A stretch of DNA of 64,000 bases from Thalassia testudinum (lineage: Eukaryota > Streptophyta > Magnoliopsida > Alismatales > Hydrocharitaceae): positions 11,600,501-11,664,500 of the forward strand of contig JAZHRO010000073.1 in assembly GCA_037157565.1 (NCBI GenBank), in the 5' to 3' direction. A program made the translations under genes and the position numbers. Positions 1 through 9,977 of this stretch are shown piece after piece. Positions within the stretch are counted from its first letter, which is position 1. The number at the start of each line of letters is the position of its first letter. The notes under the pieces were generated by a model, which ran no database searches, had not been told where the DNA came from, and was given only the letters and a program-made list of their open reading frames with translations.

Positions 1-760
1 TTTTTTCCCAACTGAGGACTAGATTGACTTCTATGCATTTATGGAGCGTTCTTTCAAGGTTCTTGAGACAATGGTCAAAAGAATCTCCAAAAATAGAGAA
101 GTCATCCTTAGGACTTCTAAGCATTCACCTACCAGGTCCGAAAATATTGCAAGCATACACCTTTGAAAAGTCACAGGTGCATTGCAAAGACCAAAGGGTA
201 TTCTTCGGAAGGCAAAGGTTCCGAAGGGGCACGTGAAAGTTGTTTTGTCATAGTCCTCAGGATGAGCTACTACCTAATTATAGTAGGAATAAGCATCCAG
301 AAAATAGTAAAAATCCCATCCGACTAACCGCTTCAAGATTTGATCAATAAAGGGAAGCGAAAAATGGTCCTTCTCGGTGGCGGTGTTTACTTTTCTGTAA
401 TCAATACACACGTGCCAAGAAGAGGCAATTCGAGTGACTATATTGTCCCCATTATCATTGGTGACAACTATTAGTCCAGCCTTTTTGGGCACAACTTGTG
501 TTGGACTAACCCTGGAGCTGTCAAAAATTAGGTAGATGATATCGGCATCAAGCCACTTAATAATCTCCTTTTTTACCACCTCCTACATATTAGGGTTCAA
601 GTGCCTTTGTGGTTGGTGGGAGGGGCGAGAATTATCCTCTAAATATATATGATGTGTACAGTAGGACGGATGAATACCCTTAAGATCAGAAAGGGTCCAG
701 CCAATAACTTTCTGATACTTACTCAAACCTGGAGAAGTTTGTGTTCTTGTGCCCCAGTAA
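1..760 (-). pseudogene. Athila-type reverse transcriptase, N-terminal and palm part, broken
   Basis: The minus strand encodes a Ty3/gypsy reverse transcriptase. From about 700 downward I read the WTLSDLKGIHPSYCTH segment, then VVPKKAG, CIDYRKVN, LPFIDQ and LDAYSYYN. After further breaks come FTCPFGTFAFRRIPFGLCNAP (about 230-130) and the segment that should hold the catalytic aspartates. That last segment sits in a different frame from the one before it. A TAG near 584 interrupts NPNM/EVVKK, where the family has Gln. RT would copy the element RNA in cytoplasmic particles; this copy cannot. It continues past base 1. Confidence 0.8.
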
Positions 761-936
761 GTCCAGAATTTATAATCAGGGGTAGGGTTTGATTTGACCT
801 AGGAAAATATATTTAAGGGAGTCGGGCAAGGGTTTTAATTCTAGTTGTGGGCCTGGCTCTGAAAGAATTTTTGCTTTTTGTGTTAGTGGTGAAGTGAGAG
901 TGAAAGGGTCTGCTAGAGTGTTAGCTGAATGTGTGG

Positions 937-1368
937 TTAGGGTGGAAGGGTGAGAGGAAGTGGATTGTTCAGGAACCATGTTAATGGCAAAATAATTCCC
1001 CTTGGTTTAATTGTAGATTGGTCAGCTAATTGAAGTGTAACCTCAACAGGCTTTAATTCTCTGATCTTAAATTCCGAAAAACTAATTGTGGGGATAAGAT
1101 TAATTGAGGCATTGAGATCCAACATGGCACGATCAAAAGAAGTATCATTAATGATAACTTGAATTAAGGGGGCGCCTGGATCTTTTCTCTTAAGAGGTAG
1201 TTGGCTCTGCACAACTGAGCTGATTGTCTCAGGAAGGATCATCTTTCCTAAATTTCTGGGCTGCCTTTTTGGGGTACACAAATCCTTTAGAAATTTTACG
1301 TAGGCAGGGATGTATTTTATGGCATCTAGGAGAGGGATGTTAATTTCAACTTGCCCAAATAAATCCAT
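937..1368 (-). pseudogene. Athila-type aspartic protease region
   Basis: A 143-codon open segment begins with the Athila signature VEINIPLLDAIKYIPAYVKFLKDLC (about residues 7-31). It continues to the protease pocket read as LDLNASINLIP near residue 83, followed by VTLQLADQSTIKPRG. The family pocket is normally D-L-G-A-S; here the Gly is Asn, so even this open piece probably has an altered active site. Retroelement protease cleaves the Gag-Pol polyprotein. It lies between gag (upstream, higher coordinates) and RT, as expected. Confidence 0.75.
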
Positions 1369-1568
1369 TAATTCCTTATTAGTGGGCTCAAATTTCTTCT
1401 TGTTCTTATTTTGTGAAGAATGGAGGGCTTGTGGAAATGCTGCAGGGTTTCCCTGTTTTGCATTATTAGGTTCCTAAAATGTGTTAGAGGAAGATGGGGA
1501 AGAGTTGATCTATTTTTCATTGAAATGAGTTTCCTTAATAGGCTAGGGGTCTTGAGTGGTTTTCCCAT

Positions 1569-3057
1569 TCGTCAAAATAACTGCATTTGCAGTCTGGTTG
1601 TTTCCAGGATGAGGATGGGAAGCTTGACTGTTATTGAAACCTGGGGGATACTGAGGTGCTGGCTGAATGGGATGATTGGGATATCCACCTTGGAACTGAT
1701 TTCATTGATTATTCGGGTTGGGCATGGGTTGGGAAGGTAAATTCGCAGTAGGTCGATGATCAGGAGTAACCTTAACTTGTTGTTGCAAGTTTGTAATCAT
1801 GCAGGTTACTTCTGTTATCTGATTCTGCATACCTTGTAGAGTTTTCATGACCTGAGTATTAATATCTTCTTAGGATGGTCTAGGTTGATATGTAGGTTGC
1901 CCATAATTCCCAAAATGATTTTGTTTGGGAAAAGGAATCGGGTCGGGTTTTTCCAGGAGTGATTCGGGTTGGTCCCCAAATTTTGATTGTAAGTGTTGGA
2001 GGGGTTTCTAAATTGCTCTTGGAGAGCATAAATATTTTGCGTGATGGGATCAAGAATATTTTGATTCAAATAATTAAAATTCCTAGTCAATTCTTATGGG
2101 AAATCAACTGGAAATTGCTGACCAGCAAGTGTGGCATCAATATTGTGCAGATTTTCTCATCGGAGAAGTTGTGGAGTGTTAGAGTGTGAAGAGTTAAAGT
2201 GTGGAGCTTGTTTGTTTGTGAGCTTTTCTTCCATTTTTCTCTGGTGAATTTGCATCTGGTCTAGTCATTGAGCTAACATGTATAGATCATCCTGAGTGAC
2301 TAGAACAAGGGTGGATTTGGAGTCAATTTCATTGATTTCATGTCTGGGTTTTTGTGTTCTACCAAAAGTGTCCATTGAAGTCATATTAAGTGAGTTTTCA
2401 CTCATTTCTTCAAAGAGGAGATAGGCACTTTCGACATCCTTATTAAGGAAATTGCCCCCACATGAGGCATCCACAAATTGCTTCAATTGATCTTCTAATC
2501 TATGATAAAAGATCTGCACTAACTGCCATTGCGGAATTTCATGGTGGAGACAACTTCTTAAAAGTTCTCAGAATCTTTCCCAAGCTTCATGGAGGGATTC
2601 ACCAATTTTTTTTGAAAGGTCGTTATGGATCTTCTTAAAGCACTAGTTTGATCGATCAAAAAAAATTCCTTTAGAAAAGCACTCTTTAATTGGGGCCAGG
2701 TGGTAATCTAGTGGCCAACTGTTCTAAACCAATGTGAAGCTTTATCTTTTAGAGAGAGAGGAAAAAGCTTCATCAAACTCACGTCTTCCTGCACATTATG
2801 GGAACGAGTGGTTTGAGCGAGGACAGTTAATTCCTCGAGATGACTAAAAGGGTCCTCTCTTGGAAGACCATGAAAATGCTTGATCAGGTTCATAATGGCT
2901 GGTTTAATCTCAAAATCCCCTTGTGATATGACCACCCCAGGTCTTTCCTCATAGTTGGAAGGATCATAGAAATCCTTAAGAGGAACAACAGGCTATTGGC
3001 GGGGCTAGTGGGTTTTTCCCTTGGTTAGCAAGGTGATTGCACCACAAAAATATACCT
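1569..3057 (-). pseudogene. Athila-type gag, main part, with many stops
   Basis: The clearest pieces are 2708-2935 (GDFEIKPAIMNLIKHFHGLPREDPF, then LFPLSLKDKASHWF) and 2265-2519 (DASCGGNFLNKDVESAYLLFEEMSENS), both standard for the Athila capsid region. Downstream at about 1845-2090 is the N/P-rich tail NTYNQNLGTNPNHSWKN, also typical. No CCHC zinc knuckle is visible, as is usual in this clade. Stops interrupt the segment repeatedly, several of them TAG at expected Gln positions. The family A/B repeat ends immediately upstream, near 3058. Confidence 0.75.
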
Positions 3058-3299
3058 GCAATTGTGCCATCTTGTGCTATTTCCTAGCATTACCAATGCA
3101 TATTAGGGTTCCATAATCGCATTTGTCAAAATACATGCATGCATGCATTTAATTGAGAAGGGAGGAGAACGAAATAAGTGGCCTTGCATTTTACATTTTT
3201 CCTCAAGTGCATCTCTGCTAATTCACCATCTTTTTATATTTTTATTTCACTTGATTTTTAATCTTTCCCTTGGCTGCATCTTCTTCTTCTTCGCACGCC

Positions 3300-4540
3300 C
3301 TGCTTCCCTGTTGCAGCCCTCTCCTTGCCAGCCCTTCCCTGCGGCTGCCATTCCCTGCCGTAGCCGTGCATCGGCCATGCACGGCCATGCCTTCTCCTAT
3401 AAAAAGCCACAGCTCCTCGCAAAATCATGCCTGGTCCTAGCCAAGAAACAACCCACCTGTAGCTTCTCCTCCAGGCCACTACCCTCTCCTCCATTCCCCT
3501 CCACACGCCGGCCCTCCTCCTCGAAGGCACTCGGCGGACAAGAGCCCTCACTGTGGTGAACACCCACCACAGTGAGACCACCACTGCCCAGCTCTTCAAA
3601 GAGCCGGTGGGCGTGGTGGCTCTGTTCTCATTTTTTTTTACGTTCCCGCACCTTCAGCCATGGCCACACGCTTCAAGGTCTGAAGCTCGCAGCTTGGCAG
3701 CAGCAACAGCTAGGCAGCGGCAGCAGCAACAGCAGCCCCAGCCATTCAGCGCAAGCCTGCAGGCACCCCATCCCCTTCCACACACGCTTGCAGGCCTCTC
3801 CGCTTCCTGCTTCTTCGCTTTATCACTCCTGCAACCGGCCACCGCACGTCAGTGCAATGGCCGGCCAAGCGCTTCCCCGCACCCCTGCCAGCACCTGCAA
3901 GCTTCCGCGCAAGCTGCAGGCGCCCTCGCCTCCCTCTCCGCGCACTCTGTCACGAGCTCTCCGCACTGGCAACCGGCCGACACAGGCCTTCACCCTCATG
4001 CACCAGCCTGCATGCGCTAGCCGCAAGCCGGCCTCACTCACAGCACCGCCCACTACCGGTTGCGCGGCGTGGACGACCACTGTAGCTACCGTTCACGCGA
4101 GTCTGCACGACACTGTGGCTACAGTGGGGTGACCAGAAAGCTTCTCACTTTACCGGTCACCCGGTGCGCTGCGACCGCCGTTCGCCCGTGCGTGCGCCTG
4201 CCCGCGCGTCTCCACCCGCGTCGCCTGCACTCGCCCACGCGTCTGCTAGCCCACCCCATCAACCCACGTGCGCCCGCGTCACCTGCTTCACTCGCCTGCA
4301 TACTCCTCTCCGCGCAGCACTGTGCGCTGCGGGTTCCTCTCCGCTTCTCACTCCCGCATGCTCCTCTCTACGTAGAAGTGCCTACGCGTGCATGCGTGGA
4401 AGCTCCAGACGATGTCGCTGGTCTGTAGATGCCTTAAAACCTTCGGCCTTCACTCCAGAAGCGTGCGGCTGCCATCTCTCCTGTCTTCACTCTCCCGCTC
4501 TCTCTCTCTCTCACTCTCTCTCACAACACTCTGCACTCTC
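3300..4540 (+). other. GC-rich, P/A/S/H-rich low-complexity segment in copy A
   Basis: This segment has long overlapping open frames on both strands, with compositions dominated by Ala, Pro, Ser, Arg and His. No domain can be recognised in any frame. I treat it as GC-rich untranslated LTR sequence, because frames stay open by composition alone and the sister copy (60600-61450) does not preserve any of them. Confidence 0.5.
3397..3405 (+). promoter_or_regulatory. TATA box of family A/B copy A
   Basis: CTATAAAAA stands in a GC-rich setting and is followed by pyrimidine-rich sequence, as at an LTR transcription start. The homologous copy B has CTATAAAAC at the corresponding place on the minus strand. 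Confidence 0.45.
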
Positions 4541-5205
4541 TACACCGACTCTCACACACACCTACACTCACACTTCCACACAAACACACACACCAATACT
4601 CTATTGTATACATATATATATATACGTATACTTATATATTGATATATATATACATATATATATGCATATATTTATATACATATATATATATATACATACA
4701 TATATATATACTTATATTTATACATATAGTAGTATCTATATACTTATATATATATATATATATACATATATACATATACATATATATAGACTTATATATA
4801 TTTATATATATATATACATATACTTATATAAATATACATACATATATGCAGATATATATCTATATAACTATATATACATATATACATATATATACATATC
4901 TAGATACATATACCTATATACATATATTATTATTATATATATATGCATATATATACATACATACATACATATATATATATATATACTTAGCTACATATAT
5001 TTATATATAGATATATTACTATATACTTATACATACATATATATGCCTCTATATAGTTATATATACATACACATGTATATATATATTCATATACACTTAT
5101 ATATACATATATATCTACATATATATATATACCTATATATTTATAACCATATATATATATACATATAGATAAATTTACATATATACATATATATTTTTTC
5201 ACATC
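4540..5205. repeat. CA/TA microsatellite tract
   Basis: A CT- and CA-rich lead-in (4495-4600) passes into about 600 bp of TATA/CATA alternation with interspersed C and G. It translates as an apparent ORF of Tyr and Ile only. The same type of tract sits at the same place in copy B (60000-60600). Confidence 0.9.
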
Positions 5206-5859
5206 ATTTACCATACACTGTATCGCAGGAACATCTGCACCAGTTGCTGATATTCGCCGATACACGCGTACAAAAAGCATGGTTACATACATCTTCCACC
5301 ATCCATCCCATACTCCACACGACACCTAGTCCTGTTGGTTGCATCTCTCTAGACGACGACCAACTCGACACCGTGCTACATTCCATCTCCGCCTCCACCC
5401 CCACCCCTTTATATACATAATATATTCATATATATATATACTATATTTACTTTATTTCTGTTTCGCTTTCCTGTTAGTAAAAGGATAAAAAAAATATATA
5501 AAAGAGAAAAGATAATCTTTGACTTGCAGGTACCCCGTCTTGCGAATAGCAACACTCATTTTGGAACTCTGTTTTGGCTCAAAGCCAAGAACCCAATTTT
5601 GAGGGTGTGCCTCAAGGACAAAGATTGCCAGAAAAAAGTCTAAATAAGAAAAACACCAAAAGCACAATAAACGAACGGAAGAGACCCATTGTAGGAAAGG
5701 TGTAGAAACTCAACTTGTAACCCCACTTCCCTTAGTTCGACCCTGTGCCTAAAAGTGACAAGATAAAATCAAGTAGGCCAGGTAAAAAAAAAAAAATTGT
5801 AAAGAGATGGTTAGGTCCGATTTAGGTTAACCACTATACACACTTCAATGATAAAATCA

Positions 5860-6231
5860 TCATATTAACAACCTCCTCGGGTCCGACACCACTAGGTTCA
5901 TCACAATCCTAGCCAAATTTTCTTGATTTTGTTGTAGCCGAACCAAATGGTTGACCATAAAGTCAAAGGGGCTTGTATTTTGAGTTTGGATTTGAGGGCC
6001 ATCTGGTCTTGCAAGAATTTTTGGTTGCTCCAGATGAGGGAGGTTAGGGATGGGGAAATCAGCTTGTGGGTCGGCTGATGGGTTAGGAGTGGAAGAAGAA
6101 TTTTTTTGTTGGTTTCCTGGGTTTTCCATATTTTTAGAAGAGGAAGGAGAAGAAAACAAAGATTTTTTGGTGCGGGGGGCAAAATCAGATGGTCCCTCAA
6201 GATGTGATTTTTGGGACCTTCTCCCATGCAT
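5860..6231 (-). CDS. Unrecognised Pro/Ser/Gln-rich ORF, candidate N-terminus of the Athila gag
   Basis: 123 codons from ATG. The start MHGRRSQKSHLEGPSDFAP is basic, followed by a Ser/Pro/Asn/Gln-rich linker, then a possible short helix PFDFMVNHLVRLQQNQENL (about residues 87-105). I do not recognise a domain. It lies downstream of the primer site on the element's sense strand and ends where copy A begins, and gag proper resumes on the other side of copy A. I therefore infer that it is the gag N-terminal region severed by the insertion. The last few codons and the stop come from the inserted repeat. Confidence 0.4.
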   Translation of the reverse strand: MHGRRSQKSHLEGPSDFAPRTKKSLFSSPSSSKNMENPGNQQKNSSSTPNPSADPQADFPIPNLPHLEQPKILARPDGPQIQTQNTSPFDFMVNHLVRLQQNQENLARIVMNLVVSDPRRLLI

Positions 6232-7790
6232 GCACTTTTTTTAGAAGAATTGGTGGGGAGGAGAGGAGATGGAGATGAGAGAAACTGTGCAAATCAAACA
6301 ACAAATTCTAGAACTAACTTAAGTGTGACTCCCTAAAAAATTAACCTAAGACTTGGTCTATCTAGGAAATAACTAATAACTAGTGAATACCCATTCTATC
6401 AACAAATCTAGCCAAGTTGTTTAAGGGGAGGTTTGGGCCCAAGAGTTTCCCAGGAAAATCCCAGGTGTTTGTACAAACCCGCTCCTAGTCATTTGACACG
6501 GCCCTTCAGCCTGAACACCAGATCTAGATGATAGAATTGATATCAACTAAAGAGAACTTAAGACCTAGATAGTAAGCCTAAGTTGATGAAACCTTAGGGG
6601 TTAAATTGCTACAAATTTTAATTAGGTCTACGATACTAATGTGCACATAAAATGTAGAGGGTGTTAATTTGGGTATTGCCCTATTATTTCAATTTGTGTG
6701 TGTGTGAAACGATTGGAAGTTGATTCCAATGAAAAATAAGTTGTCACACAATTTTTGTATTTCTATCTTTTAGGATTCAATTTAATTTAATGTGTTTTAG
6801 GGTTTCTCTTTCTAAATGTTCAAACAAGTTTGAAACTTCCAAAATCAAAGGAAAACAAGTTGTATTGGTGATGGTCAATTTCCTTTAAAAGTGGATTTCT
6901 AGAAATACAAAGGAAAACCCTAATGCAATTTGATCCTAAGGTAGAAAATTACTACCAATGAGTTGTTTTCAGGCTTTCTATATTAAGTAGTGGTCCAAAC
7001 AAGTCAAAAAACACAACTACTTTGAAGAAAATCAAACAAGGATTCTAGAAATTTTTTTTTTAAGATTTTAGGAATCTATTTGGTAATTATTTTGAATTTT
7101 TATTTGTGCTATTGTCAAAGTCCAAAAATAATACCCATGGGTATTTTGGACATTCTGTACCACCACCGGTCTTAAAAATTTTTGCTGATTTTATATGATG
7201 TGTAAAATTTCACAAGGATTCCAGAAAAGTAAATTTCATAAAAATTGGCTAAGTATAAAAAATCTAAAAATTTGTGAACCGTAATAAAATAGGTAGAATA
7301 GAGGGTGTGACCCCTCTGTAGTATTCGAATTTTTAAAAATTAAATACAAAGTCAATTGATCTAAAATTTGGAGCATATGCTTTTAGAATCCCTGAGTGAA
7401 ATGTCAAGATTTTATGAGGCTTGTGGTGTTGGAAATTGATTTTTCAAGTCTAGACAGAAATCTAGACCTGAAAAATACAATACCAACACTTGAATTGGAG
7501 TGGTGTTTAATGAGGCATACAAGAAAACAATGAATTTTAAACTTCACCACTCCACTTAATTAAGTTTTTTAAGGTCCTGAAAGCCAAGTTTAATATATTT
7601 TGGTAGTCTTTTAATGCTTTATGTGACAAGATAAAGGGAACCAACCTGAATCCACGAGAAGACAAGGGATTTAGTTCTTTCCATAATTCCCGCTTTCTTC
7701 ATGTAGTTCTTGCACACACGAGATAGAAGAAAAGAGAAGGGATGAGATCCACTTCAAGAAAGAGAAAAGTGATAAAAGCAAAGCCGTGCC
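6232..7790 (-). other. Athila leader (5' untranslated region)
   Basis: A/T-rich, non-coding on both strands, between the primer site and the first ORF. I see no repeats or conserved motif. A long leader between PBS and gag is usual for this clade. Confidence 0.5.
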
Positions 7791-7808
7791 TCCTTGGCAA
7801 TGACGCCA
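7791..7808 (-). promoter_or_regulatory. Primer binding site, tRNA-Asp type
   Basis: On the minus strand this reads TGGCGTCATTGCCAAGGA, matching most of the Athila PBS consensus (TGGCGCCGTTGCCGGGGA, complementary to the 3' end of tRNA-Asp). It lies 5 bases from the LTR end at 7814, which fixes the orientation and the LTR inner edge. Confidence 0.75.
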
Positions 7809-8760
7809 AAAAGTGATCGCATTTTTGCGCGGTTTGTTAATTTAGGATTTTAAGTCATTGCAACGCATAAAAATGGATTTGCTTTTAAAATTTGTAACCT
7901 AGATAGGGGAGTATCTAAGGTCGTCCAAGGAGGCAATATTTGATAAATCAATCTCTTACTTGGAAAAGCAGAAATCACTTTTCTTTTTGGTCTTTTCAAA
8001 TATGTATTTTTTTAGGATTTTGAAATAAAGGGGTAATCGCAAGATGGTCGTAGAAAAAGACTAAATCTAAGTTAACTACCAGGTGACAGGAAAGACCTCT
8101 TCTCAGGCTCACCCTAGGAACATGAAAGCCTAGGATAATTGAGAAGAGGGAGTGAAAGTGCTAAAAGATAAAGTATGAAGAGGCTACAGCAAGTAGAAAA
8201 GGCAACTTAATATTAAGCAGATTTCTTATTTACAAAAGTAGAGGAAAACTTCTACTACAAAAAGTAAAACAACAAAAATTAAAACACAAATCCTAGATGA
8301 TGATGATGGTTAAGAGGGAATGCTCCTTGCTCCAACTGCGGCTGCTCCCATAGTTAAAAAAGATCCTCCTTCTCTTTTTCTTGAACCATATATAGTCCCT
8401 TCCTAGCAAGCCCAAGGGTTGAGTGCTTCACTCCTCTAGGGTGGATGGATTTCCACCTTCAAAGGCTCCTCTTAAGGTGACGTGGACCACCTTTGATTCC
8501 TATTCCAAGGGTGGTGTGCACCACCCTTAAATCCTCTACTTCCTAGGGTAGGCATGTACCCTAGGTTGTCCTCCAATGCCAGGCTTCCTTCCTTGGCTGG
8601 CATGGGCACAAGAGAGAAGAGAAGAGGGGAAGGCACCAAGGGGATAGAGTATCCCCTTAATCTTCCTTTTCTTTTTCTTTTCTTGACCTTCTATGTAGGT
8701 AGAAATATAGGTAGAAAAATTGTAGCCAAGGGTGAAGATTTAATGGTGGTGGTAGGGAGT

Positions 8761-8767
8761 TTATATA
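8761..8767 (-). promoter_or_regulatory. TATA box of Athila LTR
   Basis: The minus strand reads CCTATATAAACTCCC, a good plant TATA box on the element's sense strand, about 1.2 kb into the LTR. Confidence 0.4.
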
Positions 8768-9480
8768 GGAGTTGTAGGGGGTTAAGGGTGGTTATAGGAT
8801 GGATGGCTATGATGGGGGCTAGATGGTGGTTATAGGATCCTAGGACTAGGGTTGTTAGTGCCAAAATGGATGGGTACTTGGTGGTTGCAGCCAACCCTAA
8901 GTGGTAGCTAGGGTTAATGGTTTGGTTAGGTGTGTTGTAAGGTGGAGATGGAGTTATATGGTGGTGGTTATGTGATGGAGGGTACATATAGGGTGGTGCC
9001 AAGAGGAGGGATGCTTGAGATGGTAGTTGTGGTGGAGTTAAGGGAGTTGGTCCCACTTTAGGTGGGTTAAGGGGAGGAGTTAGGTGGCGTCACTAGATGG
9101 AGGCTTAGGATAGGTTGGGGGGTAATATGTAGGGTGTAGATGGGAGGAAGTGTTGGCACGAAATGAAGGGGTGTTGGGGGTGATTTTTGGTGCCAACTAA
9201 GGTAGGGTTTAGGGTAGTTATGGAGGCTTAGGGTTGGCACCAAGTGTAGGTTTCTAGAAGGGGTTAAGTGGGTGGTAGGGATGGCTTTAGGTGGTGATGT
9301 GTAGGGTTAGGATTTAAGGGGAAGTTGGTGCTAAAATGAAGGGGTTCATGTGGTGTTTTTGGCGCCAACTTGAAGGGGTGTGAGTGGTGGTGGTTGGTGT
9401 GGGTTGGTGCCAAGGATAAGTTGGGTTAGGGTTAAGGTTAAGGGTTGAAGAGTGGACGACCATGGAGGTTTTTTGTGGAG

Positions 9481-9960
9481 TAGAGTTTAGCTAAGCTAGC
9501 TTAGCTAGTAGAGTAGAGCTGGAGGAGCTAGGGTTTCATGGAAGAGAGCTGAGGAAGAGTATTCTAGAGCTGGTATCAGGTACTCTAGAGCTGGGGTTGC
9601 TGAGGTAGCTTCAAGGGGAGCTCAACTACTGAGCTTAGCTACTTAGTTCTTATGCAAGTAGCCAAGCTTAGGTAGTTGAGCTTAGTTGAGTTAGCCCTAA
9701 CCTAGCTAGAGCTAGGTTGAGCTGGAACTACCTCTGTTGAGAACTCTAGAGCTAGTTAAGCTAGTTGTTGACAAGTAGTAGCTTAGTTAGCTTAGAGTCT
9801 AGCTATTTTGAGCTAGCTAGAGCTAAGATGATCTCCCTTGAGCTACCATTCAGCTAAGATGAGCTGAATGGAGCTGAATGGAGTGAACCCTAGTCCAAGG
9901 GAGCTAGTAGGAAACCATGATGAGCTGGAATTAGTTGAGCCCTAGCCTGATTGAGCTTCC
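9481..9960. repeat. AGCT-palindrome-rich segment of the Athila LTR
   Basis: About 33 AGCT tetramers in 480 bp by eye, many embedded in GAGCTAG, TAGCTTAG or TAGAGCTGG, including runs such as GAGCTAGCTAGAGCT. The phase is irregular, so this is not a simple tandem repeat. It falls in the U3 part of the LTR. Confidence 0.75.
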
Positions 9961-9977
9961 TCTTCAACAGTTGCCTT

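Larger units (their letters stand above)
3058..5870 (+). mobile_element. LTR-like repeat, family A/B, copy A (plus orientation)
   Basis: About 2.8 kb inserted against the orientation of the surrounding Athila element. It is homologous along most of its length to 59485-61690 on the other strand. Shared blocks are the terminal segment around 5690-5870 (read on the minus strand: CACTTTTAGGCACAGGGTCGA), the Athila-LTR-like GGTCGA..AGGGA phrase, a large TA microsatellite and a GC-rich segment. A TATA box (3397-3405) is on the plus strand and the right end is ...TTAACA, so I orient it plus as an LTR. Flanks share only ACCT (3054-3057 and 5871-5874), a weak duplication, and the left end is not TG. 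It is probably a solo LTR; the left boundary is uncertain. Confidence 0.5.
1..9969 (-). mobile_element. Athila-type Ty3/gypsy retrotransposon, 5' portion, interrupted and decayed
   Basis: Reading the minus strand from the right: an LTR (7814-9969), an Asp-type primer site, a non-coding leader, a gag N-terminus candidate (5860-6231), gag, an aspartic protease and the first part of reverse transcriptase, which runs off the window at base 1. The order LTR-PBS-gag-PR-RT, the gag motif FHGLPREDP, the pre-protease motif EINIPLLDAIKYIPAYVKF and the RT motif CIDYRK are typical of the Athila clade. The coding part has many stops and frameshifts, so the copy is dead. A foreign LTR-like repeat in opposite orientation (about 3058-5870) lies inside gag. 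The 3' half and 3' LTR lie outside the window, so no target-site duplication can be checked. Confidence 0.75.
7814..9969 (-). repeat. 5' LTR of the Athila-type element
   Basis: The inner edge (plus strand TGATCGCATTTTTGCGC; LTR end ...CA on the minus strand) is fixed by the adjacent primer site. The outer edge at about 9969 (minus start TGTTGAAGAGG) is inferred from where tandem-array homology begins, near 9978. Inside lie, from the inner side, a GGTCGTCCAAGGAGGCA phrase also seen in family A/B, a TATA box on the minus strand (8761-8767), a G/T-rich segment (8730-9480) and an AGCT-rich segment (9481-9960). No partner LTR is in the window. Confidence 0.6.

Noticed and set aside
3143..4428. Several overlapping ORFs of 60-186 codons on both strands in the GC-rich part of copy A
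   Set aside because: Open by base composition. Not preserved in the homologous copy B and no recognisable motif.
4164..5168. 334-codon plus-strand ORF
   Set aside because: The first third is GC-rich low complexity and the rest is translation of a TA microsatellite (only Tyr, Ile, Leu, Thr, His). No domain.
9400..9450. GGGTTAGGGTTAAGGTTAAGGG, possible interstitial telomere repeat
   Set aside because: Only a few degenerate units inside a G/T-rich LTR segment; not a run of the plant TTTAGGG repeat.
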